DNA of 64,000 bases from Cephalopachus bancanus (taxonomy: Eukaryota; Chordata; Mammalia; Primates; Tarsiidae): the NCBI GenBank assembly GCA_027257055.1, contig JAPVLO010000074.1, forward strand, positions 5,099,001-5,163,000, in the 5' to 3' direction. The translations under genes were made by a program, and so were the position numbers. The notes beneath the pieces are model-generated. The model had not been told where the DNA came from. It saw nothing but the letters and a program-made list of their open reading frames with translations, and did not search any database. This document shows, piece by piece, positions 1 to 11,491 of the stretch (positions are counted from its first letter, which is position 1; each line of letters starts with the position of its first letter).

Positions 1-1689
1 GATGTGTAGTCCAGGCTGGGATTATATTGTCCACTCCTATCAGCCACTTCAGCCTGTTTTTTGGTTTTCTGTTAAAACATGTAATCATCTCTGTTGCTTA
101 TAGGTGATAGAGAGCGTGGAGAGTCTGCTGTAAGCTCCATGTTTTGGCCCACGTACAGACAGGCTGCAAATGTGTAGTTTGGGCCATTATCTGATGCAGT
201 GTGCTCTGGAATCTGAACAAGAAACAAATGTGGTCATGCAGGGGCTGAGGAGGGTTGCCTAAGTCAATGGAACCCATGGGAATGGTTAGTTCAACTTCAT
301 GAAAAGCATCAACTGCCATCAGTGTAACTGAGACCAAACTCATTGTGCTAGTTGCAAGACAGCCAATAAGTTGAGACAAGGAGTTGAAACAAGGAAGGTG
401 ACTTTATTTTAGAAAGCCAGCTAACCAAGGAGATAGCAGACTAGTGTCTTAAGGAACCATCTTAAGTGAGTACAATTTCAGTCTCTTTTTATGTTAAGGG
501 AAGAGGAGTATTCTGGGGTCAAGAGGCAACCCATTACCACAAATACCTGGATGCTAGCGAGGATCTGAGAAGGTTGGGAAGCATCTTTGTCCTTGGTCAA
601 GTCACAATATTCCTGTAAATCTTTAACACAACATAGTTGTTTGCATACTCCCTTAATCCTAGAGTTCGTTTGGAAAAGTACATAATGGCTATTTTTGCAT
701 TTTATCTCAGTGCTCTAAAATTATCCTAGTCTATGTGCAGGAATGGGTAAAAGCCCCTTAAACCAAAAGAATGTTAGTTATGTTAGTTCTTTTGTGATTT
801 CACTATTACATCAGGATCCAACAGAACCCTCTGGATGGGATGAGGGTCCTAATGTGATCACCCTACAAAGGACATTCTGGCCTGTTGGCCAGGAGTATTA
901 TTCCCTGGGTAGAATTTATAGTCTTGGCCAGGGTTTGGCAGTCAGTCTGCTCTTTCATGCCGTGTTGGCATCTTCTGAAGATGACAGCAGTTCATGCATG
1001 TAGGTCCAGGCCAGGATGGTTTCTCAATCCCCAGGGCCCTTCCTCTCATGGATCCAGGAGGCAGTGAGTCGCAAATCTGTTTTATCTGGGGAAGATGACA
1101 AATCATTCTCCATGACTAGCTGACACGAATGGTCTGCTTGCTGCCTTAGACAGCTCATTGCCTTAATCAGGACAGAGACCTCTCTAGTGAGCATTTGCAG
1201 GGGTATCAAAGAGGTTATTTGAAGTAGAACTGAACTTGATCCAAATGTCTCATTCCCAGAGAGGGGCTCATTTTATATGTCAGTACAAGGTTTGCCAGTA
1301 GTCCAATCAAGTGTTCAGAACACTAACTACTGTTCACGAGTCAATGAAACTATAGCAGGGCTCTTTTGTTGGGGAGCTTGGGAAGCCAGTCATACTACAT
1401 GAAGTTTTGCCTCGTATGCTGCATTCAGCAACGGATAGATTGCTCTCAATTTGGATGAGAGCTGCACTCCATTCCAGTCTGGTAAAAATTAGTCCAGAGA
1501 CATTATCAGTGAACCAGGCTCATGTATGACCCAGGAAGTCTTTGTCTCTGGGCCCCCATTGGGCAAGCAGAGACAGTGACTCATTTGGCAATATGCCTGG
1601 GAGGCAGAGGGGCACTCCTGAGATCATCCATGGAGTTGTAAGTCCCCAGCTGGGCTGGATTTTATCTGCCTCTGGATGCAACATTTTCA

Positions 1690-2255
1690 TTCGCTAGAGA
1701 AGACTCTTTTTTAAAAAGTTATTATTATTATTATAAAGATGTGGGGTACAATTCAAGTTTAGGTATACAAACACTGATTATGCAGGTACCCTTGTTAATG
1801 AGGTGTGCCCCTCCCTCCCAGCAGTTTCCCTCAACTGCCAATTCCACCTCCCTCCCCTGAAAGTTTCCCACTACTGCCAATCCCTTTCTTATAGTATTAT
1901 AATTGTTCAAGTTTCATTTATGAGTGAGAATATATGGTACTCTATTCTTTGTTTCTGTGATAGATCACTGAGTATGATCGACTCTAAATCCATCCAAGTT
2001 GTTGCAAAGTCCATATGTTTGTCCTTTTTTATGGTTGTGTAATACTCCATTGTGTATATGTGCCACATTTTTTTATTCAGTTCAGCTTCAATGGGCAACA
2101 TGGTTGTTTCCATTTTTGCTATTGTGCATAGAGCTGCAACAAACATACATAAGCAGTTATGTTTTTTGTAGAATGATTTGAGTTCCTCCAGGTATATTCC
2201 CAATAGGAGAATTGCTGGGTCATATGGAAGGTCAGTTTCTCTTGAACCATCCCTG
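1690..2255 (-). mobile_element. L1 3' end fragment
   Basis: Minus-strand reading gives the ORF2 C-terminal region ([39 protein letters not shown]), followed by the 3' tail with the GTGGGGTACAATTCA-type end in reverse. 5' truncated; inserted in the ERV-like region. Confidence 0.85.
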
Positions 2256-3374
2256 CCCAGAGAGTTAAAGCCTCTGCTCACTCATAACGTGGTTGGAATT
2301 TGGGGTCCTAAGTCTATATGATAGTCATAGGACATGTACTCATGCATATATACCAAAGCCCAATAACAACCAATCATTGCCTCTCAAAGTATGTGCACCT
2401 TCCTGTTGACTCCTGAATTTGATGAGTTCAAAGTTCAACAGATGTGTCTGACACATGGCATTGTCCCTCTGCTATATGTGTCAATTGGGGAACTGAGAGG
2501 TTATTGAGACCTATAAGTCAAATAGCAAGTGTGGATCCATGAGGCCCATGGAAGGGTGGTTGGGTGACTTTGCTGGCCCGTTGAGGGGGTCCCATTTGAA
2601 GGTATCAGCCTTGTCTAGTAATTCCCTAGGGTACCATCAAGATCCCCACATGGGAAATGTGAGAGCAACAGGAACTGAATAGAACAATCAGTCACCGAGT
2701 TTCCTTCTCATTTGCTGAGGCACAGAGAGCCCCAAATTTGGCAACCATCTCCACTGACGATGTTATGCCCTGCTCCAGATTATGTCCAGGAATTTTGCTT
2801 GGGTTCCTTGTCTGTGTCAATAATGCAGTCATATTGCCATCTGTTAATCATCAGGGCACCCAGTCCTTATTTTCCAGGCCCACCCTTCCAAGAGGAAATC
2901 ATCCATGTAGCACAAAATTTGTGCTTCCTCCTGGCAGGGAACTATCTCCAGATCATAATCTATTCATTGACAGCAGTTAGCTGGGGAGTTCAAATAGTTT
3001 CGTGGGAGGGCATTAAAGGTGTACAGCAACCCATCCCACCTAAAGGCAAACTGACCCTGGCCATCTCGGTGTAGAAGGACATTCAACAAGTGACTGGTGA
3101 TGTCAACTGAGTTGACATACTGAGTTTCCTCAAGTAGCCTCCGTAAGAGTCAAAATGTCAGGTTCTGCCAATGCCAAGGGTGATGCTATAGCATTGAACC
3201 ACCTATAACAAACAGTGGTTCTCCAGGTACCCAAGGTCCTATGCCCAGGCCAGAGAGAGCTAATGAATGGAGGAACAGTCTCATGAGGAACTTTGACTCA
3301 CTTATGCTCAGTAATGAGGACAATTTTTTTCCCCCAGGCAGGTGATATTGTTTGGGGGAGACAATGACCTAGGT

Positions 3375-3726
3375 CAGCGGTCCCAACCTTTTTGGCATCA
3401 GGGACTGGTTTCATGGAAGACAATTTTTCTATGGGGTTGTGGATGGTTTCAGGATGATTCAAACCCGGATTAGCGGTGGCATTCGATTCTCATAGGGAGT
3501 TTGCAACCTAGATCCCTCGAACGGGCAGTTCACAATAGGGTTTGTGCTCCTATGAGAATCTAATGCTGCGCTGATTTGACGGAAGGTAAAGCTCAGGCGG
3601 TAATGAGAGGGATGGGGGAGCAGCTGTAAATACAGATGAAGCTTCCAAAACTCGCCATCCACTCGAGTACCTCTGGCTGTGTGGCTGGGTTCCTAACAGA
3701 TCACGCCTGGTGGTTAGGGGCCCCTG
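3375..3726. mobile_element. MER1-type non-autonomous hAT-Charlie transposon
   Basis: Ends CAGCGGTCCCAACC and GGGGCCCCTG, with the internal ATTAGATTCTCATAGGAG-like segments characteristic of MER1. It is flanked on both sides by the 8-base duplication ACCTAGGT (3367-3374 and 3727-3734), the size hAT transposases make. Confidence 0.85.
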
Positions 3727-3787
3727 ACCTAGGTGACAGTAGTTAGATGGTTCACAATCTTTCTCATGACCCATTAAGATTGCCTTA

Positions 3788-3948
3788 CAGTAGTGGGAAA
3801 CCACCAGGGAGGAGGGGGTGAGATTGGCAGCAGTGGGAAACTGCCAGGGGAGGAGGGGTGGGATTGGCAGCGGTGGGAAACTGTCAGGGTATCAACAAGG
3901 TACCTGCAAAATGAACATTTGTATACCTAACCCACATATTCAAAAAAA
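3788..3948 (+). mobile_element. Very short L1 3' tail insertion with internal repeats
   Basis: Ends in the L1 3' terminus (TTTGTATACCTAACCC then A-run). It is flanked by ATTGCCTTA at 3779-3787 and 3949-3957. The body is almost only about three copies of a 37-38 base G-rich unit (GTGGGAAACYRCCAGGG...GGGATTGG). Confidence 0.75.
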
Positions 3949-6029
3949 ATTGCCTTAAGTGCAGTAATCCCCGTCAGGGCTTGGGAATAAAAGCCTGCGA
4001 GGGTGTATATAGGTGATGCATCAATATCAAGAACACATTCAATAGGGGGAGGCATAACATAGAGGTTTGCAGGGGTCCAAAGTTCCTCCCCCATAGCCAG
4101 AACACGTGGCCGTAGTCTCAGACCCAAACCAGAGTATTATTTGTTTCCTCCTCATCCTCATGCCGGGAATTGTGGGGGTCAGAGACACCAATGCTCAGGT
4201 CGTCAAAATTGCCCAAGAAGTGCAATTGTCTCTCAACTCTCCATCAAACTCTGACTTTGACTGAGGCCGTCAAGTGCCTCAGGGTTCCCCAGTCTTTTTT
4301 ATTTTTAAAAACCTTGCATCTGAGGAAATGCTGGAAAAGGTCTTCCACTCATCTCCAGAGTCACTGGGAGGGATGGAAGGGATAACACTTGAATTAGTCA
4401 TGGAGCCTTATAACCATATGGACCCTAGTGGGTTGCCTGTCGGCCTTTATGGCCTGGTACCTTGGTGAGGAATATTTTCATCTCCCGGCTCTGAGACCCC
4501 CTTTATTGAATAACCAGGCCCAGAGATCTCTTCGTGGATGCTGTTGCCTGGATAGTCCAGGAGAGGGTGGCGATGGTCATCTTTACATCCCCCTTTCTGC
4601 AATCATTGATTCCTTGGAAGTAGACGCTTTTTCCATGTCTTTGGAACCTTGTTAAAATCCCCATACTGTGTCTTAGACTGATTGACCTGGCCTGATAAGG
4701 TTTAGCTGGGTTTGACAACTAGCAAGAGTGACATGAAAAGCCAAGAAATCTGAGTCTAGTGCACAGACTCGACATTTCCTTCCCTCAATCTCTCACATAG
4801 ACCCTGAAGACCACCAGGGTGGCTTGTAGGGATTCTGTAGGCTTTGCGAGGGGGTCCAGCTGTGTTTTCCAGTGTCAAGAAACTCATCACAGTGTACAAA
4901 GCCTGCCAAATCTGTCGGAGCCCAAATAGTACCTGGTTGAGGAAGAAGAGGGTCTCTGGGGTCCATGCCCTCCCACCTCTCCTTCTTCCTCCTCCTAGGG
5001 CACAATAGCCTTGCCAGGGCACTCCAAAGGAGCCCACTCTCCTTCATCAAGTTCAACAAAGTTATCACCTTCATCATGGAGGTGAGCCAGGTCTCCAAGG
5101 TCTCTTAAGGTCACATTTATTCTCACAGGGCTCTAGGCTCTTTTGAACAGAAAGCACATGTCTCAGGGAATGACAGTAACTCACGGTGCTTCAGGCTGTT
5201 CATCATCACCAGGGAGCTGCTTCGAGTGAACAGCAGTCATTGGGTGCAACTCAGCTCACAATGTCTGTGATGACTTTAGGTCCCATCGTTGAAGGACAGT
5301 CAGCAGAGGCCAGGGAATTGCTTCCCTCATTTTCTCAGAACCCCTCTGTTGGTTCTCTAATTTGACATGGGTGGGAGCTTGGCTGTAGAGTCAGAGGGTA
5401 AAGAGAAAGAACAATGCTGCCCTTCAGAACCAAAAAGCTTATGTAAACAATCCACTAACAAACTAAGTGTGCCCCATGAGATCTACTGCCACTTCCCAGA
5501 GACCCATTGGCATGGCTGGCAAGTGCCCTGTGGTACCCTTAGATGCTTGCAAATGATCTGCTAGTACCTTGGTGAGTGCCCTGAAAAGACACTGACCTTA
5601 ATTGGCCACCCTGCTCCTTTGTCAATCTGACAGAGAGAAGAAAAATAGAGAGAGAGTCTCTGTGAGCACATTCAGGTGTCAAGGAGGTCAATTACAACAA
5701 ATAGCCACTCTGAAATAAACTTTTATCCATTATTGTGACACTATAAGCAAGAGGGTACATATGACACAGTGCCATTATTTCCCCCCATGAAACAGAACCA
5801 GGAAAGGTCAGATGACAGCATGGGTAGGGGGACTTGTCTCTATGCCTAGGGAGCCCAAATAAAAATCTCTTGCCATTTTATGGACCCAGTGAAGGGAAGG
5901 AACATAGAAAAAACTAGATTGAAAAAGTACTGTGTTAGAGTGGAGAAAGGTGACTTTAAGTCTCTGTAAGGCACCTGAATAGTGTCTCAGCAAAGGTCTT
6001 TCCTCCTCTTCCCAATAAGGAGGGCTCTG

Positions 6030-6342
6030 TTTTTGTTGTTGTTTGTTTTTGTTTTTGAGTTGGAGTCTCACTCTGTTGCCCAGGCTAGGCTGGAGTACCG
6101 TGGCATGCTCATGGCCACCCCAACGTCCACCTGCTGGGCTCAGACTATCCTTCTGCCTCAGCCTTCCAAGTAGCTGGAACTACAGGCATGCACTACCATG
6201 CCCAGCTAATTTTGGGGTTATTTTAGAGACCAGGTCTCACCAAGTTGCCCAGGCTGGTCTCAAGCCCGCCGGCTCAAGCAATCCACTCTCCTTGGCCTCC
6301 CAAAGTGCTGGGATTAAAGGTTGAGCCACCGATCCTGACCAT
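6030..6342 (-). mobile_element. Alu element, older copy
   Basis: Dimeric Alu in reverse with a T-rich head, GTCTCACTCTGTTGCCCAGG, and the left arm ending near CCACCGATCCTGACC. Diverged. Confidence 0.85.
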
Positions 6343-6544
6343 AGAGGTGTCTGGGCTAGGCTTAAAAGAGATGCATAAAAGCTGGGAGGGTCTCCAGAGA
6401 CTGCAGTGCCCTGGCTGTGCAGGACATCTGCTGGGAGGGCAGTTTCCCCTTTGCAGGCTTCACAGCAAAGCCTTTGAAGCTTCCTGTGGTCAGGCCTAAA
6501 AATCACACTTAGGATTCTGATCTGGAGTCAGATCTCTTAACAAT

Positions 6545-9150
6545 TATAGTTGGAGATGCCAATACTTCTCCATAATTGACAGAACACGTAGATACAACAT
6601 CAGTAATAATATAGACGTCCTGAACACTACCAACCAACTTTATTGAATTGATATTTATAGAGCACCACCCCACAACAGCAGGATGCACATTATTTTCAAG
6701 TGCTCATGGAACATTTCCTAAGACAGGTCATATTTAAGGCCATAAAATAAATCTCAATATTTTAAAAGAATTCAAGTGATTAAAGGTATATTATCTGGCT
6801 ACAGTGGCATTAAAATAGAAGTCCATAACAAAGATCTTTGGAAATCATCAAAATTGGAAACTAAATAATACACTTTTAAATAATCCATTAATCAAAAAAA
6901 ATCGAAAGGGAAATCAAAATGTATTCTGAACTAAATAAAAAATAGGCTAAAAATCAAAATTTCTTTATGTCACTAAATCTGTACTTAGTTGAAATTTTAT
7001 GGTAGTAAATACCTATATTAAAAAATAAGAAAGGTTTCAAGTCAGTGACTTCAAATTACACCCTAAAAAAAAAAAAGTGAGAGAGAAAGAGAAAAAATTA
7101 AATGCAAACTAAGCTGAAGAAAGGAAATATTAAGGAGTGGAGCAGAAATTAATGTTATAGAATACAAAAAACAATAGGGGAAAATCAAAAAACTAATTTT
7201 CAGAAACATTAACAAAGTTTATCAGTGTCTAACTGTTCATACTGATCAGTTTTTAAAAAAAAAGTCACAAATTACCAACATCAGGAATGGAAGAGATGGT
7301 ATCACTACCAATTTTAAAGCTATTAAAAGGGGAAAAAAAGAATATTGTGAACAACTTTACACCACTAAATTTCATGACTAGAAAATAACAAATTCATTTA
7401 AATACACAAAATACCAAATAGTAATAACTCAAGAAGAAATAGGTAATTTGAAAGTCCTCTATGTATTAAGAAATTAGAGTTATAGTTTAAGCCACTCTAT
7501 TCTCAGATGGCCTCACCAACATAAAAGAAAAAAAAATACCAATTATGTAAACCTGTTCCAGAAAACTGAAAAGGTAGGCATCCTTCTGAACTTATTTTAT
7601 GAGACTAAAATTACCCTAAAACCAAAAACCAAGATATTACAAAAAAGAAAAGCACTGACTAACAGCCCTCATGAACAGATATGAAAAATTGTAAAAGTAT
7701 TTTAACAAATTGAATTTAAAAATATATGAAATAGGAAATACATCATGACCAAACCAAGTTTATCCCAGTAATGCAAGATTGATTTAGCATTTGAAAATTA
7801 AACACAATATTAACAATCTAAAAATAAACTCAAAACTTATGATCATCTAACAGATACAGAAAAAGCATTTGACAGAATCTAATACCTATTCCTGATTTTT
7901 TTAAAAAAACGATCAGAAAACAAGAAGGACATCTATTTAAAAAACACTACAGCTAATATCACATTTAGTGATGGAAGCCTTCATGATTTTCCCTAAGATC
8001 ACAAATAAGACAGGGATGTCTGCATTTACTACTTCTGATCAACAAAAAGCATTTTGTTCCTTGTGACCTTGAGTTAGGCAAATAGTTCCTTAGGCATGAC
8101 ACCAAACATGTTATTCAAAACACACAAAAATGGTGAAATGGATCTCATCAAAATTATTAATGTCTGCTTTTCAAAGGCACTGTTATCAAAATGAAAATTG
8201 AAGACATGAGCTGAGAGAAAAATATTTACAAATCACATATCTCATAAAGGACTTTGTATTTATAACATTTCTCAAAGTACAATAAGAAAACAAAGCAAAG
8301 TAAAAGCAAGAAAATATGGATGAGACACTTAAAAAGACATTTTACTAAAGAACATACATGGATGGCAAGTGAGCACATGAAAAAAAGCTGAACGTAATTA
8401 GTCATTAGGGAAATGCAAACTAAAGTCACAATGAGATACCACTGGACACCTAAAATCGCAAGATTGACAGTACCAAGTATTGGCAAGGAAGTAGAACAGC
8501 CAGAACTCTCATGTGCTCTACTGGGAATGTTAAATGGTACAATCACTTTGGAAAGCAATATGGTAGATTCTTAAGAGTTAAACATACACCTTTCATAGAG
8601 CCAGCCATTTTATTCCTTATGTATCCTCCTAAAATAAATGAAGATATATGTTCATAAAGATATACCGATAAATGTTCATGATAGGTTTATTTGCCATAGC
8701 AAAAATCTTGGTAACACCTTAAATGTTCAGCAAAAGGTGAATGGATAAACAAATTATGGCATATATACACAATGAAATATTACTTATCAATAAAAAGGAA
8801 GGAACTAATGATATATACTACAACAGTAATGAATCTCAAAATAATTTGACCGAGCGATAGGAGATACTACAAAGAAGTAAATGATGTAGGATTCCATGTA
8901 CATATGTTCTAGAAAATGCACATTAATCTATAGTGACAAAAAAAGATCAGTGGTTGCCTGACCAGATCAGTGGTTGAAATGGGAACAGGAAGGGGCAAAG
9001 ATACAAGAGAACATTTGGGAATATAATAGATAAGTTCATTATCTTGCAAGTGGTGATAGTTTATTTCATGGACATATATGTGTCAGAACTTGCCAAATTG
9101 TGCACACTGAACATGTAAAGTTTATTCTGTGTCAATTATATCTCATAAAA
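6545..9150 (+). mobile_element. Old L1 (L1M-like), decayed
   Basis: A-rich plus strand with recognisable ORF2 sequence, such as ACCAAACCAAGTTTATCCC near 7788 and CACAATGAGATACCACT near 8427. The L1M-style 3' end near 9120-9150 runs into a TG tract. No long open frame remains. Confidence 0.75.
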
Positions 9151-9151
9151 G

Positions 9152-9197
<46 letters not shown>
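9151..9197. repeat. (GT)n microsatellite
   Basis: Continuous GT dinucleotides after the L1 3' end. Confidence 0.95.
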
Positions 9198-9198
<1 letters not shown>

Positions 9199-9479
9199 TT
9201 AAATATGTATACATATTTAAATTAGAGGTGGCAGTGAGAATAGAACTCACAAATGTACACTTTTCAGTCTTGTGGGCTAATTTTTGGGCAGATCTGCTTT
9301 GGAAATTATGGTCCCTGAAATAAATGTGGCCCATCAGAGAATATATTCTAGCTTAGTTAAATTTAAGTAAAAGCTATAATATGAATGGTTCATGTAACTG
9401 AATTTTAAATTAAAAAAGAGTCTGAAGTAACCACAGTTCAGTCCAACTCATAACATAATAAAAATAAGCTAGGCAGCAG

Positions 9480-10150
9480 TTAGTGATGGTGCAAATGGTG
9501 ACATAAATGGGAGTATAAATCAGTGCAACTTTCTGGAAAACAGTGTGGAAGAAGTCTCAAAAGGTGCATAACTTTTGACAGTACTATTTTTAGAAAATAT
9601 TTCAGTATTAAAGATGTGAGCAAATATTCAGAATACTCAAAACTGTATACTATAAAATATAAATAGTAACTACAGGCCAGGCACAGTGGCTCAAGCCTGT
9701 AATCCCAGCACTTTGGGAGGCCTAGGTGAGAGGATTGCCTGAGTACAGGGGTTCTAGACCAGACTGGGCAACTTGATGAGACCTTGTCTCTACAATAAAC
9801 CAAAAAATTAGCCAAGTGTGGTGGTGTGCATCTGTAGTTCTAGCTACTTGGAAGGCTGAGGTGGAAGGATCGCCTGAGCCCAGCAGGTAGAGGCTGCAGT
9901 GGCCGTGAGCGTGCCACTGCAACCCAGCCTGGGCTACACAGTGAGAAGCTGACTCAAAAAAAAAAAATAGTAATTACACGAACTGTCTAAAAGTAGATGC
10001 TCGCATAGAAATATAGTCATACAGTGAAATACAATGCACATTAAATTGATGCTCTAGAAAGATCTTGAGGAAGGTTTTTTGATAGGTAAGGGTAGAAATA
10101 AGCTGCAAAAGGATTTGATGAACTTGTACTAAAATGCTTATAAATTTATA
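9480..10150 (+). mobile_element. Old L1 3' fragment split by an Alu
   Basis: L1-like sequence (TTTCTGGAAAACAGTGTGG and downstream) before and after the Alu at 9675. The two halves match the order of an L1 3' region. Confidence 0.5.
9675..9968 (+). mobile_element. Alu element, older copy
   Basis: Dimeric, still with the standard left arm (GGCTCAAGCCTGTAATCCCAG). Flanked by AATAGTAACTACA / AATAGTAATTACA. Confidence 0.9.
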
Positions 10151-10189
10151 TTTCCATGTGTAGAATATGGAAGGATGTATGCCTCATTA

Positions 10190-10980
10190 ACAGCAACGAT
10201 CGCTGAGCGCTGACACTTCTCTGTAGTTTCCAAATTGCTGCCATAACAGAATTTTTTCCTTTTTTTTAGTCAGAAGAAAAATTATATAGGGTGGTCCTTC
10301 CTTAAGCAAGGGGTGTGCTTTAGCCACGTCTGATCACATATGATTAATCAGAGGGGATCATTGTTTCCAAGAGTAGTTTGGTGCATAAGTTCCTTTTGCA
10401 TTTTGTGCATGTTTCAGAGGGAAGGGAGATAAAGAGGGTGACATAAAAACATTTCAGAGATTTACCTCCTAGCTTGGTTCTGCAGGTCATTGCTGTGCCC
10501 CTGAACTTATATTTGAGGCTTATGACAAGAAGACCTGAAGGAGCTGTTTTCATAAGTCACACGTGAAAGGACGGACATGCAGGGCTGTCTTTGTGACACC
10601 GAAGGAAGCAGAGACACTATCTCAGTTTCATGTGAGACATGGGTGGCTGCAGGGTTTACTCTGCAGGGTTCACCTCTGACTTTGTGTACTGGCCACTGGT
10701 GCCCCTTGATGAGCCTGGCAGTGGAGGTGGGCAGAACTTGGAGATCACTGCCAGCTAGACAAGCACATTGAGGGCTGGCTCACGAAGCATTGAGATGCTC
10801 CTGAAGGTGTCCACAAACAAAGGGCACAGATTTAGGAGAGGGCAGAGACAGCAGCCATCACCCCAAACACTACAACCATCATAGCCTTCTCAGCCACAAA
10901 CTTCATGCATCTGGAGCTTCAGTTATGCCCAATGGCTCTGGAACCTTCAGCTAAGACATTCACAAACTACCCAGGTGCAC
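10190..10980. other. Unique-looking DNA downstream of SERPINB8
   Basis: No gene, clear repeat or RNA recognised. Short frames here lack any domain. Confidence 0.5.
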
Positions 10981-10984
10981 ACAC

Positions 10985-10990
10985 TTTATT
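10985..10990 (-). terminator. Candidate SERPINB8 polyadenylation signal
   Basis: AATAAA on the minus strand, about 97 bases past the SERPINB8 stop. It would make a short 3' UTR. Longer isoforms using signals further down cannot be excluded. Confidence 0.4.
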
Positions 10991-11086
10991 TTGGCATTCA
11001 AGCCATTGCAATTTGGGTACACGGAATGTTAATTAAGACAGGATAGGTTGAAGGGAAAGGAGGTCATGTGCAGGAATTGTCCCTCT

Positions 11087-11491
11087 TTATGGAGAAGCGA
11101 ACCTGCCACAGAACAAGATGCTCTTGGTTACGTGATGTCTGATGAAGAAAAGGAAAGGATGGTCTGCACAGAATTTTGGTTCTATTCTAACGCACCGGGA
11201 ATTCCTGACCACTGCAGTGGCTGCAGCTGCCTCTGTACCTTCCTCATTGACCTCCACAAAGCACTTGTGGGCGACCTTGGACACAGGAACATTCTTCTTA
11301 GTTGACATTCCAGAAAAGTTGGCCTTGGCTTCGTCAAAGGCGTCAGTCATTCCTAAATGTCGAAGGTAAGGCTCCAAGTCATAACTCTCCTCTAGCTTTA
11401 ATCTGGGAAGGAAAACTTGAACTTTACTCTTTGTCATCTTTTCTGGATCTGTCCAGGCTCTGAACTTCTCATATGTAATTGCTTTTTCCAC
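11087..11491 (-). CDS. SERPINB8: SERPINB8 last coding exon with reactive-centre loop
   Basis: Codes residues 241-374 plus TAA (starts [10 protein letters not shown], ends FASP). It holds the hinge, the reactive loop with P1 Arg339, and the serpin C-terminal signature. Reading can continue 12 bases upstream into the intron (MPFQ); that extension is the acceptor polypyrimidine tract and not coding. A bracketing AATAAA is seen about 100 bases after the stop. Confidence 0.96.
   Translation of the reverse strand: MEKAITYEKFRAWTDPEKMTKSKVQVFLPRLKLEESYDLEPYLRHLGMTDAFDEAKANFSGMSTKKNVPVSKVAHKCFVEVNEEGTEAAAATAVVRNSRCVRIEPKFCADHPFLFFIRHHVTKSILFCGRFASP

Larger units (their letters stand above)
1..5990 (-). 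mobile_element. Degenerate endogenous-retrovirus pol-like region
   Basis: No cellular gene seen. On the minus strand, around 1400-1340, a broken frame resembles a retroviral RNase H motif (FIDSWTV, with TGA in place of Trp codons). Around 194-177 an SDNGPNYT string matches the integrase-core motif. Their order and spacing (about 1.2 kb) fit RNase H to integrase. Stops and frame breaks are frequent, so this is an old, dead copy. The stretch 2260-5990 is probably its upstream part, but I recognise no clear reverse transcriptase or LTR. Later insertions (L1, MER1-type, L1 tail) interrupt it. ERV-L-like class is only a guess. Confidence 0.45.
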
